From CAZXFA01 sp964640085 (GTDB lineage Bacteria; Actinomycetota; UBA4738; HRBIN12), in NCBI GenBank assembly GCA_964640085.1, contig CAZXFA010000012.1:1-64000 (forward strand): a stretch of DNA of 64,000 nt. The letters are read 5' to 3'. Each line of letters starts with the position of its first letter. Positions within the stretch are counted from its first letter, which is position 1. Both the position numbers and the translations under genes were made by a program. The notes beneath the pieces are model-generated. The model was not told the origin of the DNA. It searched no databases and worked only from the letters and a program-made list of their open reading frames with translations. Positions 26,024 to 34,179 of the stretch are shown here, piece by piece.

Positions 26024-26683
26024 TCAGTGGTCCCCCGTGGGTGCGAGGAGCTCGTCGAGGAGCTCGAGGGAGTCCTTCTGCACGATCAGGGAGGCGAAGT
26101 CCCCCTCCTGGAAGGTGCTGGCGGGGACGGGGATGAATCCGCTGCCTCCCCGGTCGACGCCGGCCACGAGGATCTGGCCGTCCACGTTGAGCGATGCCAC
26201 CTTCTTGCCGACGAGATGCTGGGGAACCTCGATCCGCATCCGGAACAGGTCACCGGCCGCGAGCGTCTCCTTGATCTCCTCACGAGGGTGGGCGAGCATC
26301 AGCATCATCTGCTTGACGGCCCACCGGGTGCTGGAGACCGTGGGGATGTTCAGGCGTTCGTAGATGTCCGCCCGCCTGGGGTCGTAGATCCGGGCGATGA
26401 CCTTGGAGATGTGGTAGTGCTCGCGCGCCACACGCGCGGAGACGATGTTGGAGTTGTCCCCGTTCGACACGGCGAGGAACGCGTCCGCCTGTTCGATCCC
26501 CGCCTCCTCGAGCACGTCGCGGTCGAATCCCAGGCCGATCACCTGCTTGGCCTCGAAGCCAGGTGGGAGGCGGTCGAAGGCAGCCGGGTTCTTGTCGATG
26601 ATCGCCACGTCGTGGCCGGCCTTCGCCAGCTCCTGGGTGAGGAGCATGCCCACCCGGCCGCAGCCCATGATCACGACGCGCAC
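26024..26683 (-). CDS. trkA: TrkA-family K+ uptake regulatory protein (first of pair)
   Basis: 219 residues from GTG 26683. Rossmann start VVIMGCGRVGMLLTQELAKAG, acidic end of strand 2 in VAIIDKNPAAFDRL, then ISKVIARIYDPRRADIYERL, WAVKQMMLML and a TrkA-C domain (VGKKVASLNVDGQILVAGV, FQEGDFASLIVQ). The start is supported by a TAGGCT hexamer 8 nt upstream; longer frames toward 27685 are shadows of the permease. It forms an operon with the second TrkA (1-nt gap). Two TrkA subunits may form a hetero-oligomeric ring controlling K+ entry. Confidence 0.9.
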   Translation of the reverse strand: MRVVIMGCGRVGMLLTQELAKAGHDVAIIDKNPAAFDRLPPGFEAKQVIGLGFDRDVLEEAGIEQADAFLAVSNGDNSNIVSARVAREHYHISKVIARIYDPRRADIYERLNIPTVSSTRWAVKQMMLMLAHPREEIKETLAAGDLFRMRIEVPQHLVGKKVASLNVDGQILVAGVDRGGSGFIPVPASTFQEGDFASLIVQKDSLELLDELLAPTGDH

Positions 26684-26691
26684 GGCCCGGT

Positions 26692-26697
26692 AGCCTA
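26692..26697 (-). promoter_or_regulatory. Candidate -10 element (TAGGCT), leaderless trkA mRNA
   Basis: TAGGCT on the minus strand, 8 nt before the GTG at 26683. It lies in the 147-bp divergent region shared with the KimA-like gene. Confidence 0.35.
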
Positions 26698-26818
26698 GCG
26701 CGCGGCGCGACCGACCGCAGGCCCCTGGCGTTTGTCGCTCGGGGAGCGGTGGACCCGGCGAGCCCGAGAGACATCTGGTCCGCGCGCCAAGCGGTCTCCG
26801 CGCCCTCGCTGGTCGGGT

Positions 26819-26824
26819 GATAAT
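26819..26824 (+). promoter_or_regulatory. Candidate -10 element (GATAAT), leaderless permease mRNA
   Basis: GATAAT matches TATAAT at five of six positions and stands exactly 6 nt before the ATG at 26831. There is no Shine-Dalgarno sequence. Confidence 0.5.
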
Positions 26825-26830
26825 CGCGCG

Positions 26831-29149
26831 ATGGCGGCGCCCGCCGGAACGCGCTCCACGACCCGGGATGTGGTGAAGCGGCTGTTCGTCGGCCGCGCCC
26901 TCGCGTCCAGCAAGCTCGAGCACCAGCTGCTGCCCAAGCGGCTGGCGCTCCCGGTGTTCGCCTCCGACCAGCTGTCCTCGGTCGCCTATGCCACGGAGCA
27001 GATGATGCTCATCCTCGTCACCGCGGGCGCGGCGTCCCTCGCGCACATGACGCCCCTCGCCGTCGGCGTCGCCGTGCTGCTCGCCATCGTGATCGCGTCC
27101 TACCGGCAGACCTGTCGTGCCTACCCGAGGGGTGGCGGCTCGTACATCGTCTCGAAGGAGAACCTCGGGACCATCCCCGGGCTCGTAGCGGCGGCGGCGA
27201 TCCAGACCTCCTACGTCCTGACGGTCGCCGTGAGCGTCACGGCCGGGGCGATCGCGGTCACCTCGGCGGCGCCCCGGCTGGCTCGGTACAAGGTGCCGCT
27301 GGCGGTGCTGTTCGTCCTGCTGATCACGCTCGCCAACCTCCGGGGAGCCCGGGAGGCCGGACGTCTCTTCGCGGTACCGACCTACGGGTTCGTCGTGATG
27401 GTCCTCGCGACGCTCGCGACCGGCCTGGTGCGGTGCATCGACTCGTGCCCGAGGGCCGAGACGGCGGATCTCGAGCTCGAGCCGGTCGCCGGCGTCGGGA
27501 TGTTCCTCCTGCTCCGGGCCTTCTCCTCGGGCGCCACCGCGCTCACCGGCGTCGAGGCGATCGCGGACGGCGTCCAGGCGTTCCGTCGTCCCCAGGCCAG
27601 GAACGCCGCCTCGACGCTGGCGCTGATGGGGGCGATGAGCATCCCGATGTTCCTCGGCATCACCGTGCTGGCTCGCGCGCTCCACGTCCGGGTCGACGAG
27701 CAGGTCGCCGCGTCCCGGTCAGTGCTGTCCCAGATCGGCGAGACCGTGTTCGGACGAACGGGTCCCTACTGGCTGCTCCAGATCCTCACCGCCGGGATCC
27801 TGGTCCTGGCCGCGAACACGGCCTACCAGGACTTCCCGCGCTTGGCCTCGATCCTGGCCCGTGACCGGTTCATGCCCTCGCAGTTCCGCAACCGCGGCGA
27901 CCGGCTGGTGTTCTCGAACGGGGTCTTGTCTCTGGCCGTGCTGTCCAGCGTGCTCGTCTGGATCTTCCAGGGTGAGCTCAGCCGTCTGATCCACCTGTAC
28001 GTCGTGGGCGTGTTCACCGCGATCACCCTCTCACAGGCAGGGATGGTGCGGCGGTGGCTGCGGGACCGTGAGCCCCGATGGCGACGGAACCTCGTGATCA
28101 ACAGCGTGGGGGTCACGGCGACCGGAACGGTGCTCGCGATCATCGGGGTGACGCAGTTCGCCCTGGGGGCATGGATCGTGATCGCCGCGATCCCGGTCAT
28201 CGTGGCCATCTTCCTGGCGGTCCGCAGGCACTACGTCCGCGTGGCCGCTCGTCTCGGGGCGGCGGAGGCGCAGGTCACGGAGGGCGTGGAGAACGTGTTC
28301 GTGGTCCTGGTCCCCGACCTCGGTCTCCCGACCGCCGAGACCGTCGCGTACCTGCGGGCCCTGCGACCCGAGAACCTGGTGGCTCTCCACACCGGCGATC
28401 CTGCCGCGTACGAGGAGATCGCCGCCGGGTGGCTGTCCCTGGCCCCTCGGTTCGGAAGGCTCCGCGCGCTCCAGCGGACGGGCCACGGACCGACCCGTTC
28501 GATCCGCCGCTTCGTGAGGGAGCTCCCGCGCCCGCCCGGTGCCTTCATCACCGTCGTGGTCCCTGAGGCGGTGGAGGGCCGATCGGTGCTGTCGCTGCTG
28601 CGCTCCCGGACGTCGCTGTGGCTCAAGGTGGCGCTGCTGTTCGAACGAGGCATCGTGGTCACCGATGTCCCGCTCCTCCCGGAGGAGCACGAAGGTGCGG
28701 CGCCCAGGGCCGATCGGCCGGTCGAGCCCTCGCGCAACGTCGTGCTCGTTCCGGTGTCCGCGGTCCACGGCGCCACCGCGAGGGCCGTCGCCTATGCCAG
28801 ATCCCTGAACGCGACCACGACCGAGGCCCTGTTCTTCTCGCAGGACCCGGAGGACGTGCCCCCCATCGTGAGGACCTGGACCGAGCAGGGGATGAAGGTT
28901 CCGCTGTCGGTGGTGGAGGACCCCTTCCGTGACGTCGGGGTGTCCCTGCTCCGCGAGATCCGTCGGAACACCGAACGCGGCGACACCATCGTGACCGTGG
29001 TGCTCCCGGAGTTCGTGGTCGACCATTGGTGGGAGCACCTCCTGCACAACCAGACGGGTCTGTACCTCAAGCGGCTACTCCTGTTCGAGCCGCGGGTCGT
29101 CGTGACGAGCGTGCCGTTCCACCTGGGGGAGGGGACGAGCGACCCGTAA
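26831..29149 (+). CDS. KimA-like APC permease (probable K+ importer), copy 1
   Basis: 772 residues from ATG 26831, six nt after GATAAT. The first ~450 residues form an APC-type LeuT fold with twelve or so helices: LALPVFASDQLSSVAYATEQ, SYRQTCRAYPRGGGSYIVSK, TALTGVEAIADGVQAFRRPQ and AANTAYQDFPRLASILARDR. The soluble C-terminal half has two USP-like alpha/beta folds (VFVVLVPDLGLPTAETVAYL and VVLVPVSAVHGATARAVAY). This resembles KimA (YdaO), the c-di-AMP-controlled K+/H+ symporter. The divergent trkA pair supports K+ transport. An amino-acid substrate cannot be excluded from sequence alone. Confidence 0.83.
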   Translation: MAAPAGTRSTTRDVVKRLFVGRALASSKLEHQLLPKRLALPVFASDQLSSVAYATEQMMLILVTAGAASLAHMTPLAVGVAVLLAIVIASYRQTCRAYPRGGGSYIVSKENLGTIPGLVAAAAIQTSYVLTVAVSVTAGAIAVTSAAPRLARYKVPLAVLFVLLITLANLRGAREAGRLFAVPTYGFVVMVLATLATGLVRCIDSCPRAETADLELEPVAGVGMFLLLRAFSSGATALTGVEAIADGVQAFRRPQARNAASTLALMGAMSIPMFLGITVLARALHVRVDEQVAASRSVLSQIGETVFGRTGPYWLLQILTAGILVLAANTAYQDFPRLASILARDRFMPSQFRNRGDRLVFSNGVLSLAVLSSVLVWIFQGELSRLIHLYVVGVFTAITLSQAGMVRRWLRDREPRWRRNLVINSVGVTATGTVLAIIGVTQFALGAWIVIAAIPVIVAIFLAVRRHYVRVAARLGAAEAQVTEGVENVFVVLVPDLGLPTAETVAYLRALRPENLVALHTGDPAAYEEIAAGWLSLAPRFGRLRALQRTGHGPTRSIRRFVRELPRPPGAFITVVVPEAVEGRSVLSLLRSRTSLWLKVALLFERGIVVTDVPLLPEEHEGAAPRADRPVEPSRNVVLVPVSAVHGATARAVAYARSLNATTTEALFFSQDPEDVPPIVRTWTEQGMKVPLSVVEDPFRDVGVSLLREIRRNTERGDTIVTVVLPEFVVDHWWEHLLHNQTGLYLKRLLLFEPRVVVTSVPFHLGEGTSDP

Positions 29150-29152
29150 CAT
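29147..29152 (+). promoter_or_regulatory. Candidate -10 element (TAACAT) embedded in upstream stop codon
   Basis: TAACAT contains the TAA stop of copy 1 and lies 7 nt before the GTG of copy 2 at 29160, allowing a separate leaderless transcript for copy 2. Confidence 0.35.
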
Positions 29153-29159
29153 CCGTCCC

Positions 29160-31493
29160 GTGTCCAGCACCCCATCCCCCGGGTCCCGGATCGCGCCCGG
29201 CCTCCTGAAGCGCCTGCTGGTCGGGCGGGCGCTCGCCTCTCACAAACAGGAGCATCAGCTCCTGCCGAAGACGCTGGCCCTACCCGTCTTCAGCTCGGAC
29301 CCCCTGTCCTCCGTCTCCTACGCGACGGAGGAGATGATGCTGGTCCTCGCGCTCGCCGGCGCGGCCGCGCTCTCCAAGATGATCCCGATCGCGCTCGCGA
29401 TCGCCGCGCTGCTCGCGATCGTGGTCACGTCCTATCGACAGACCGTCCGCGCCTACCCGCGGGGCGGCGGGTCCTACATCGTCTCGAAGGAGAACCTGGG
29501 CACGATCCCGGGGTTGATCGCGGCGGCGGCGATCCTCACGGACTACGTCCTGACCGTCGCCGTGAGTGTCACCGCGGGGACGATCGCGATCACGTCGGCG
29601 GCTCCCGGACTGAGCGAGCACCGGGTGTTGATCGCGATCGCGTTCGTCGCGTTCATCACGCTCGCCAACCTGCGTGGGGTGAGGGAGGCGGGGACCCTGT
29701 TCGCGGTCCCCACGTACGGGTTCGTGGTCATGGTCTGCGCGACGCTCGCGACGGGGTTCCTCCGGTGCCTCACGGGCTGTCCCACGGCCGCCTCGGCCGA
29801 TCTGGAGCTCCCCGTGCATCACGCGCTGAGCCTGTTCATCGTCCTGCGCGCGTTCGCCTCGGGGGCGACGGCACTGACCGGCGTGGAAGCGATCGCCGAC
29901 GGGGTGCAGGCCTTCCGGCGACCGCAGGCGCGGAACGCCGCCACCACGCTGGCGATCATGGGGACGATCAGCATCACGATGTTCCTCGGGATCACCTACC
30001 TCGCCCGGTCGCTCGAGATCCGGGTCAGCGAGGACGTCCTCGGCCCCTCGGTCCTCGCGCAGATCGGCGACACCCTGTTCGGCGGTGGGTTCGGGTTCTA
30101 CGTGCTACAGGGGTTCACGGCGGGGATCCTGATCCTCGCGGCTAACACGGCGTACCAGGACTTCCCACGCCTGTCGGCGATCCTGGCCCGCGACCGGTTC
30201 ATGCCCTCCCAGTTCCGCAACCGTGGCGACCGGCTGGTGTTCTCGAACGGCGTATTGGTGCTCGCCGCCCTCGCCTCGGCGTTGATCTACGTGTTCGACG
30301 CGAACCTGACCCACCTGATCCAGCTGTACGTCGTAGGCGTCTTCACCGCCTTCACCCTGTCACAGGCGGGGATGGTCCGCCGGTGGCTCAGCATCCGCGA
30401 GCGGCGCTGGGTCCGGAGCGCGATGATCAACGGGGTCGGCGCCGTAACGACGGGGGTCGTACTGGTGATCGTCACGATCACGAAGTTCGCACGAGGCGCG
30501 TGGATCGTGATCACCGCGATGCCGATCATCGTCGCGTTCTTCCTGGCGGTGCACCATTACTACGGCCATGTGGGACGGCTGCTCCGGGCTCACGGCCTGA
30601 CCGCCGACCGAGAGGTGGGCAACGTCTTCGTCTTCCTGATCCGGGATCTGGGGGCGGCCACGCTGGACGCGGTGAGCTACGTCCGGGCGCTCCGTCCCGA
30701 GGAGGTCCGCCCGCTGTTCATCGGTCCGAACGAGCGGTTCCCGGAGGTCGCCGCGGCCTGGGCCCGGACCGCGCCGCGGCTCGGGCGCCTCGAGAACCTT
30801 CCGGGGACGCACGAGCGCCTGGTGCGGGAGCTCCGCGCGTACGTGCGGGGGATCGATCGGGAGCCTGGTGACTTCGTCACGGTCATCATCCCCGAGGAGC
30901 TGCCGACCCGCTCCTGGGTTCAGTTCCTCCGCGATCGCACCGCCCTCCGACTCAAGGCCGCGCTGCTGTTCGAGCCGGGGGTTGTGGTGACCGACGTTCC
31001 GCTCGTCCCAGAAGAGATCGAGCTCGCGGGGGCCCACGCCGATCGTCCGGTCGAGCCGGGTCGGAACGTGGTGCTGGTTCCCCTGTCGGCCGTCCACGAT
31101 GCGTCGGTCCGGGCGGTGATCTTCGCGAAGTCGCTGAACCCGTCGCGGATCCAGGCGCTGTTCTTCGTCTCGGACCCGGAGGAGGTAGAGGTGGTGGTGG
31201 AAGCCTGGCACGAGCGCCGTTGCGACATCCCGCTCGCGCTCGTCGAGGCTCCCTTCCGCGACCTGGGCGAACCGCTCCTGGAGGAGGTCCGGAAGTACTC
31301 GGCACGTGGCGACGCCATCGTGACGGTGGTGCTCCCCGAGTACATCCCGCGACACTGGTGGGAGAACCTCCTGCACAACCAGACGGCCTTCTTCATCAAG
31401 CGGTTGCTGCTGTTCGAGCCCAACGTCGTGGTCACGAGCGTCCCGTTCCACCTACGGGCGCCCGAGCTCGTGGCGGAGGAGGTGAGGGCATGA
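29160..31493 (+). CDS. KimA-like APC permease (probable K+ importer), copy 2
   Basis: 777 residues from GTG 29160, 10 nt after copy 1. Clear paralogue of the preceding gene along its whole length: LALPVFSSDPLSSVSYATEE, SYRQTVRAYPRGGGSYIVSK, TALTGVEAIADGVQAFRRPQ, then a C-terminal pair of USP-like domains (VFVFLIRDLGAATLDAVSYV, VVLVPLSAVHDASVRAV). A notable difference is AAAAILTDYVLTVAVSV against AAAAIQTSYVLTVAVSV in copy 1: Asp in place of Ser in the transport core, in a helix lining the pathway. The two copies may therefore differ in ion coupling or affinity. The stop overlaps the HD gene start. Confidence 0.83.
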   Translation: MSSTPSPGSRIAPGLLKRLLVGRALASHKQEHQLLPKTLALPVFSSDPLSSVSYATEEMMLVLALAGAAALSKMIPIALAIAALLAIVVTSYRQTVRAYPRGGGSYIVSKENLGTIPGLIAAAAILTDYVLTVAVSVTAGTIAITSAAPGLSEHRVLIAIAFVAFITLANLRGVREAGTLFAVPTYGFVVMVCATLATGFLRCLTGCPTAASADLELPVHHALSLFIVLRAFASGATALTGVEAIADGVQAFRRPQARNAATTLAIMGTISITMFLGITYLARSLEIRVSEDVLGPSVLAQIGDTLFGGGFGFYVLQGFTAGILILAANTAYQDFPRLSAILARDRFMPSQFRNRGDRLVFSNGVLVLAALASALIYVFDANLTHLIQLYVVGVFTAFTLSQAGMVRRWLSIRERRWVRSAMINGVGAVTTGVVLVIVTITKFARGAWIVITAMPIIVAFFLAVHHYYGHVGRLLRAHGLTADREVGNVFVFLIRDLGAATLDAVSYVRALRPEEVRPLFIGPNERFPEVAAAWARTAPRLGRLENLPGTHERLVRELRAYVRGIDREPGDFVTVIIPEELPTRSWVQFLRDRTALRLKAALLFEPGVVVTDVPLVPEEIELAGAHADRPVEPGRNVVLVPLSAVHDASVRAVIFAKSLNPSRIQALFFVSDPEEVEVVVEAWHERRCDIPLALVEAPFRDLGEPLLEEVRKYSARGDAIVTVVLPEYIPRHWWENLLHNQTAFFIKRLLLFEPNVVVTSVPFHLRAPELVAEEVRA

Positions 31494-32038
31494 TGGATCG
31501 GGAAACCGCGCACGCGCTGTGCCGCGAGAGATGCCTGAAGGAGACGACCGTCCGGCACCTGATCTCGGTGGAGGGCGTGATGCGGGTGCTGGCCCGCCGG
31601 TTCGGGGAGGACGAGGAGTTGTGGGGGCTCACCGGCCTGTTCCACGATCTGGATCAGGACCACACGGGCGACGACGCGGAGAACCACGCGCGCCTGGCGG
31701 CGGGGTGGCTGCGGGAGGCCGGCGTCGACGAGCGCGTGATCAACGGGGTCCTCGCCCACGCGTGGCCCGAGTATCGGAAGGACCTGATGTCGAGGGCGAT
31801 CGTCCACGCCGATGCCGTGGCGGGGCTCCTGGTCGCCGCCGCGCTCGTCCGTCCCGAGCGGGCGACGGGGATGAAGGTCTCGAGGGTGAAGAAGAAGCTG
31901 AAGGAGAAGGCCTTCGCCCCGGGCGTGAACCGCGAAGAGGTCACCGGCGTCGAGGAGGGGATCGGCCTGCCGCTGGACGAGTTCCTGTCCGTCTCGATCG
32001 AGGGCCTGCAGCAGGTGGCGCCGGAGATCGGTCTCTAG
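31490..32038 (+). CDS. HD-domain protein (putative phosphohydrolase)
   Basis: 182 residues from ATG 31490, whose ATGA overlaps the permease stop; GGAGGAGGTGAGGG upstream is a strong ribosome-binding site. The metal-binding pattern is His in RHLISVEGVMRVLARR, then GLTGLFHDLDQDHTGDD with the HD pair, then INGVLAHAWPEY. This is the compact HDIG-type domain often annotated as predicted hydrolase. Substrate unknown. Coupling to the KimA-like gene invites the idea of nucleotide signalling turnover, but the family includes many unrelated phosphohydrolases. It converges on the next gene through a shared CTAG. Confidence 0.8.
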   Translation: MMDRETAHALCRERCLKETTVRHLISVEGVMRVLARRFGEDEELWGLTGLFHDLDQDHTGDDAENHARLAAGWLREAGVDERVINGVLAHAWPEYRKDLMSRAIVHADAVAGLLVAAALVRPERATGMKVSRVKKKLKEKAFAPGVNREEVTGVEEGIGLPLDEFLSVSIEGLQQVAPEIGL

Positions 32039-32697
32039 CCTCGGCCCCGGCGATCGAACCCCCTGAGCAGCCGCGTGATCGGGTCGAGCGGACGGCGCTC
32101 GTCGAGCGGCCGGAGGGACGCTGTCGGCAAGGCTTCCACCCCGTAGGTGTCGAGGAGCTCATGCTGCACCACATCGAGCGCCAGCCGGGTCCCGACGGCC
32201 GTCGGCCGGTTCGCGTGGGCGGCGCAGGCGGGTCGGAGCCCGCCCGCGCGCTCGAAGACCCGGTCCGGTACGGCCGGGAGCCGTCCGTACCACAGGCACC
32301 ATGAGCAGATGAGGCGCAGCCGCGAGGGATACGCGCACTCGGCTCGGTACCCCCGGGCGTGCTCGATCACCCGGCCCCACATCGCGATCCGACCTACGAC
32401 CGCGGCGGTCCGCCCCGCGCGCGCGAGGCGCGCCGGATCCTTCAACGCGTGGATCCCGCAAGTGCAGCCGGGCATCGGGCTGCGGTGCTCGATCGCGAGC
32501 TCGGGGTTATGGACCAGGTACTCGCGGGTATGTGCTCCGCTGCAGGTGGCGCGGATCGGGATCCGCGGCTCCCAGGCGGCGCGCGGGGTGGTGGGCACGA
32601 TCCGCAGGCCCACCGGGGTCCGGTGGAGCCGCCATGCCCGCCAGCCGAGGATCGGCTCGGCCTGGTGCTCGGGCTGGGGGAAGCGGGCGGGATGCAA
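32035..32697 (-). CDS. Unknown protein with GWRAWR and CxCGI motifs
   Basis: 220 residues from TTG 32697, with GGAGGAG 7 nt upstream. It begins LGWRAWRLHRTPVGLRIVP, then GCTCGIHALKDPARL, VVGRIAMWGRVIEHARGYRA and ICSWCLWYGRLPAVP. This set of motifs recurs in uncharacterised actinobacterial proteins as far as I recall; no function is known to me. The Cys residues (CTC, SWC) could bind metal. No membrane segment or signal peptide. It is divergent from tryptophanase, whose promoter region it shares, and convergent with the HD gene. Confidence 0.65.
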   Translation of the reverse strand: MHPARFPQPEHQAEPILGWRAWRLHRTPVGLRIVPTTPRAAWEPRIPIRATCSGAHTREYLVHNPELAIEHRSPMPGCTCGIHALKDPARLARAGRTAAVVGRIAMWGRVIEHARGYRAECAYPSRLRLICSWCLWYGRLPAVPDRVFERAGGLRPACAAHANRPTAVGTRLALDVVQHELLDTYGVEALPTASLRPLDERRPLDPITRLLRGFDRRGRG

Positions 32698-32750
32698 CGT
32701 GGGGCTCCTCCCCCTGAGGGTACGCCGGGGGAGCCGGAACGCGGCTGGGC

Positions 32751-32756
32751 TAGCAT
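32751..32756 (+). promoter_or_regulatory. Candidate -10 element (TAGCAT) for tryptophanase
   Basis: TAGCAT in the short divergent region; the mRNA would start near 32764 and carry the GGAGGAG ribosome-binding site before GTG 32787. Confidence 0.35.
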
Positions 32757-32786
32757 GGGCGCGGCCCGCCGGCGGAGGAGCGATCC

Positions 32787-34163
32787 GTGCCGTACACCTA
32801 CCGAACGATCATCGAACCGTTCCGGATCCACTCCGTGGAGCCGCTGCGGTTCCTGACGGAGGAGGAGCGCCGGACCCGGATCCGCGAGGCGGGCTTCAAC
32901 CTGTTCAACCTCCACGCCTCCGACGTGCTGATCGATCTGCTCACCGACTCGGGGACCGGGGCGATGTCCCGCGATCAGTGGGCGGCGGTCCAGCACGGCG
33001 ACGAGAGCTACGCAGGCTCGCCCTCGTGGTTCGTGTTCCTGGAGGCGGTCCGGGAGCTGTTCCCGTTCCCTCACGTGATCCCGACCCACCAGGGCCGAGC
33101 GGCGGAGAAGATCCTCTTCGCGGCGCTCGGCGGCCCCGGCAAGGTCGTGCCCAACAACACGCACTTCGACACCACGCGGGCCAACGTCGAATACACGGGC
33201 GCCGAGGCGCTCGACCTCCCGATACCCGAGGGACGCGAACCTTCCACGGTCCATCCCTTCAAGGGGAACATGGATCTGGCCGCGCTGGAGTCCCTCCTCG
33301 AGGAGCGGGCCAGCGACGTCCCCGTCGTGTTCGTCACGATCACGAACAATTCAGGGGGCGGGCAGCCGGTTTCGCTCGAAAACCTGCGGGGCGTCCGGGG
33401 GCTCTGCGACCGGTTCGAGGTCCCGTTGTTCCTCGATGCCTGTCGCTTCGCCGAGAACGCCTGGTTCGTGAAGTCGCGGGAGCCGGGGCAGGGCGAGCGC
33501 TCGATCCCCGATATCGTCCGCGAGCTTGCCTCGCTCGCCGACGGGATGACGATGAGCGCCAAGAAGGACCCGATGGCCAACATCGGCGGCTGGCTCGCGA
33601 TGCGCGACGATGCCCTGGCGGAGCAGTGCCGGAACCTGCTGATCCTCACCGAAGGGTTCCCGACGTACGGGGGGCTGGCGGGCCGCGACCTCGAGGCGAT
33701 CGGCCAGGGCCTGCGGGAGTGCGTGGACGAGCACTACCTCCGGTACCGGACGCGATCCACCGAGTACCTGGGCGAGGGGCTCGAGCGGGCGGGGATCCCG
33801 ATCGTCGAGCCGATCGGCGGACACGCGGTCTACATCGACGCGCGAGCCTTGCTCCCGCAGATCCCGCCCCTCGGGTACCCGGGACAGTCTCTCGCGGTCG
33901 CGCTGTACCAGGCCGGCGGGATCCGTTCGGTCGAGATCGGGACGGTGATGTTCGGTCGTCGCCCCGACGGGACCGAGGAGCCGGCTGCGATGGACCTGGT
34001 CCGCCTGGCGATCCCGCGGCGGACCTACACGCAGAGCCACGTGGACTACGTGATCGAGGTCGCGGCCGACGTCGCATCCCGAGCCTCGGAGCTGCGCGCC
34101 TACCGGATCGTGGAAGAGCCGCCGCAGCTGCGACACTTCACCGCTCGGTTCGAGCCTCGGTAG
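32787..34163 (+). CDS. tnaA: Tryptophanase (tryptophan indole-lyase)
   Basis: 458 residues from GTG 32787, with GGAGGAG 6 nt upstream. A PLP-dependent beta-eliminating lyase: HQGRAAEKILF (cofactor phosphate site), TNNSGGGQPVSLEN, LFLDACRFAENAWF (Asp/Arg contacting PLP) and MTMSAKKDPMANIGG with the Schiff-base Lys. Tryptophanase and tyrosine phenol-lyase share all of these. The discriminating segment reads GIRSVEIGTVMFGR: tyrosine phenol-lyase has Arg (ERG) where tryptophanase has Ile (EIG), so indole, pyruvate and ammonia from Trp is the favoured reaction. The ANIGG stretch is a little more like tyrosine phenol-lyase. No TnaC-like leader peptide or tryptophan permease is adjacent. Confidence 0.85.
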   Translation: MPYTYRTIIEPFRIHSVEPLRFLTEEERRTRIREAGFNLFNLHASDVLIDLLTDSGTGAMSRDQWAAVQHGDESYAGSPSWFVFLEAVRELFPFPHVIPTHQGRAAEKILFAALGGPGKVVPNNTHFDTTRANVEYTGAEALDLPIPEGREPSTVHPFKGNMDLAALESLLEERASDVPVVFVTITNNSGGGQPVSLENLRGVRGLCDRFEVPLFLDACRFAENAWFVKSREPGQGERSIPDIVRELASLADGMTMSAKKDPMANIGGWLAMRDDALAEQCRNLLILTEGFPTYGGLAGRDLEAIGQGLRECVDEHYLRYRTRSTEYLGEGLERAGIPIVEPIGGHAVYIDARALLPQIPPLGYPGQSLAVALYQAGGIRSVEIGTVMFGRRPDGTEEPAAMDLVRLAIPRRTYTQSHVDYVIEVAADVASRASELRAYRIVEEPPQLRHFTARFEPR

Positions 34164-34179
34164 CCGGGGGCGCGGCTAC
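34160..34179. terminator. GC-rich hairpin between convergent tnaA and yihY stops
   Basis: Arms GTAGCCG and CGGCTAC (7 bp, perfect) around a 6-nt loop. The two TAG stop codons of the facing genes lie inside the two arms. No U-tract follows, so intrinsic termination is uncertain. Confidence 0.45.

Noticed and set aside
26684..26830. c-di-AMP (ydaO) riboswitch before the KimA-like gene
   Set aside because: I could not find the conserved paired elements, and the -10 hexamer 6 nt before the start codon leaves no leader RNA.
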